Of a DNA stretch of 8,345 nt, positions 6,994 to 8,345 are shown piece after piece; positions within the stretch are counted from its first letter, which is position 1; each line of letters starts with the position of its first letter. The notes beneath the pieces are model-generated. The model saw only the letters and a list, made by a program, of their open reading frames with translations, had not been told where the DNA came from and searched no databases. The stretch comes from Nitrospinaceae bacterium (GTDB lineage: Bacteria; Nitrospinota; Nitrospinia; Nitrospinales; VA-1). The DNA lies in NCBI GenBank assembly GCA_012961055.1, contig DUAA01000299.1, positions 1 to 8,345 of the forward strand, in the 5' to 3' direction. The position numbers were made by a program, and so were the translations under genes.

Positions 6994-8345
6994 ATGAAGG
7001 TTCAAGGTCTGACAGATGCTTTATTGGAGTACATGCCTGATGCCGATGTTGACATCATACTGAACGCCTATATTTACTCTGCCAAAGCTCACCGAGGTCA
7101 AAGTCGAAGATCTGGTGAGGCTTACTTTTCCCATCCCCTCGAAGTAGCCAATAACTTGATAAAGCTAAAACTAGATGCGACTACAGTAGCCGCTGGCTTG
7201 TTGCACGATACCATTGAGGATACGCTATCAACTCCAGAAGAAATAAAAGAATTGTTTGGTGAAGAAATTTATCAGCTTGTGGATGGGGTGACAAAAATCA
7301 GTAAGATCCATTTCTCCAGCCACGAAGAAAGCCAGGCAGAAAACTACCGAAAAATGATCTTTGCCATGGCAAGGGATATCCGTGTGGTCTTGATCAAGCT
7401 CGCTGATCGGGCTCATAATATGCAGACACTGGCATTTCTTTCTGAGGAAAGGCAAAGGAGAATTGCACGAGAGACTCTGGAAATATACGCTCCTATTGCT
7501 GACCGTCTGGGTATTGGATGGATGAAGGACGAGCTGGAGGATGGCTCGTTCCGTTACATTTATCCATATGAGTATCGCGAGATTGAGGAGAAGGTGGCAA
7601 GGGGGAAAGAGTATCGGGACAATTATGTTGAAAAAATAACTTCGTGTTTAGTGAAAGAACTGGCAGGCGCTGAAATTCCTGGAACGGTTGCAGGGCGCCC
7701 AAAACAATTTTTCAGCATCTATAGAAAGATGATAGATCAGAATATTAGTTTTGAAGATGTTTATGATTTGATAGGTGTACGAGTATTAACCGAATCCTCG
7801 CGCGACTGTTATTCCGTTTTAGGGCTGGTTCATTCGCTTTGGAAACCCATACCGGGCAAATTCAAAGATTATATTGCTATGCCTAAGCCAAATATGTATC
7901 AGTCTCTTCACACCACGGTGCTTGGTCCTCGAGGCGCCAGGGTGGAAGTGCAGATTCGTTCCAAGGAAATGCACAAGGTTTCTGAAGGAGGAATTGCCGC
8001 TCACTGGCGTTATAAGGGTAAAGAAGGTGATGAGGAAAACTCCATGAGCCAGCAATTGTTATGGGTTAGGCATCTTCTTGAAAATCAGAAGGACTTGAAA
8101 AATCCTAAAGAATTTCTCAATGCTTTTAAGGTCAATTTATTTCCGGATTCGGTTTATGTGTTTACTCCCGGAGGTGATGTGATTGCCCTGCCACACAATG
8201 CCACACCCGTTGATTTTGCTTTTCAGGTTCATACCGATGTGGGGTATAGGTGCCAGTCTGTAAAGGTAAATGGAAAATTAGTTCCATTGCGATATATATT
8301 GCGTGATGGAGACAAAGTGGAAATCAATACCTCCGCGAAGGCTTC
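6994..8345 (+). CDS. rel: Bifunctional (p)ppGpp synthetase/hydrolase Rel (RelA/SpoT family), 5' part
   Basis: This gene makes and breaks the stringent-response alarmone (p)ppGpp. It is open to the right edge: 450 whole codons are present of a family usually about 700-750 residues long. Seen in order: the HD hydrolase domain, with RRSGE (38-42), H47, HDTIED (71-76: H71, D72, E75, D76) and LADRAHN (136-142), all intact; the synthetase domain, with GRPKQFFSIYRKM (234-246), D258, the KFKD charge motif (289-292), NMYQSLHTT and E318 in VEVQIR; and a TGS domain from about 384. The usual C-terminal helical and ACT regions would lie beyond the window. Intact HD residues plus a basic xFKD motif point to a bifunctional Rel/SpoT rather than a RelA with dead hydrolase. 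The ATG at 6994 gives the normal short N-terminus; a GTG at 6964 is in frame but lacks a ribosome site. The ribosome site before the ATG is itself weak (AAAGAGA, rather far away). Confidence 0.95.
   Translation, partial: MKVQGLTDALLEYMPDADVDIILNAYIYSAKAHRGQSRRSGEAYFSHPLEVANNLIKLKLDATTVAAGLLHDTIEDTLSTPEEIKELFGEEIYQLVDGVTKISKIHFSSHEESQAENYRKMIFAMARDIRVVLIKLADRAHNMQTLAFLSEERQRRIARETLEIYAPIADRLGIGWMKDELEDGSFRYIYPYEYREIEEKVARGKEYRDNYVEKITSCLVKELAGAEIPGTVAGRPKQFFSIYRKMIDQNISFEDVYDLIGVRVLTESSRDCYSVLGLVHSLWKPIPGKFKDYIAMPKPNMYQSLHTTVLGPRGARVEVQIRSKEMHKVSEGGIAAHWRYKGKEGDEENSMSQQLLWVRHLLENQKDLKNPKEFLNAFKVNLFPDSVYVFTPGGDVIALPHNATPVDFAFQVHTDVGYRCQSVKVNGKLVPLRYILRDGDKVEINTSAKA

Noticed and set aside
7228..8055. 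Several antisense open frames across rel
   Set aside because: All fall opposite conserved Rel domains, which explain the sequence fully.
1..8345. CRISPR array, tRNA, rRNA, IS or prophage elements
   Set aside because: No spaced direct repeats, cloverleaf sequence, transposase or integrase were seen on either strand.

Overview
This 8.3 kb stretch of bacterial chromosome is AT-leaning by eye and gene-dense. It holds six protein genes, two of them cut by the window edges, and shows no sign of a mobile element, prophage, CRISPR array or RNA gene. The gene set (a DUF58/BatA-type operon, an M1 aminopeptidase carrying HEAT repeats, a small leucine-rich-repeat protein, RecG and a long bifunctional Rel) fits a free-living Gram-negative bacterium. 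The repeat-rich proteins resemble those of Nitrospinota and of groups formerly called Deltaproteobacteria, but this placement is an impression and not a demonstrated result.

Left part, minus strand (1-991): the start of a BatA-like membrane protein and, just before it with a 4-base ATGA overlap, a DUF58 protein with a von Willebrand A fold. Both belong to the MoxR-AAA/VWA type of operon thought to act in metal-dependent protein assembly or envelope maintenance. No moxR lies directly upstream, because a divergent gene occupies that side.

Middle part, plus strand (1138-4398): a good sigma70-like promoter (TTGACA, 16 bases, TAAAAT) precedes a cytosolic M1 zinc aminopeptidase. Its usual C-terminal helical domain appears to be replaced by HEAT-like helices and a lysine-rich coiled-coil tail. 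Four bases after its stop begins a 190-residue protein made almost wholly of six leucine-rich repeats of exactly 27 residues. The ribosome site of this second gene lies inside the last codons of the peptidase, so the two are very probably co-translated.

A 308-base noncoding gap (4399-4706) separates the LRR gene from recG, which converges on it. The gap holds two inverted repeats but no gene.

Right part: recG (minus) and rel (plus, cut by the right edge) stand head to head across a 169-base region containing a strong rel promoter candidate (TTGACA, 17 bases, TATCCT). RecG remodels stalled replication forks; Rel makes and degrades (p)ppGpp. In Escherichia coli the genes spoT and recG are close neighbours, so this pairing may be a rearranged relic of a common neighbourhood. 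The Rel hydrolase residues are intact. The synthetase motif is also present, with one conservative change (KFKD instead of RFKD).

Most of the window is housekeeping. The less ordinary parts are the M1-HEAT/LRR pair, with its possible slippage fusion, and the DUF58/BatA pair lacking an adjacent moxR. I see no convincing new defence, toxin or mobile system.
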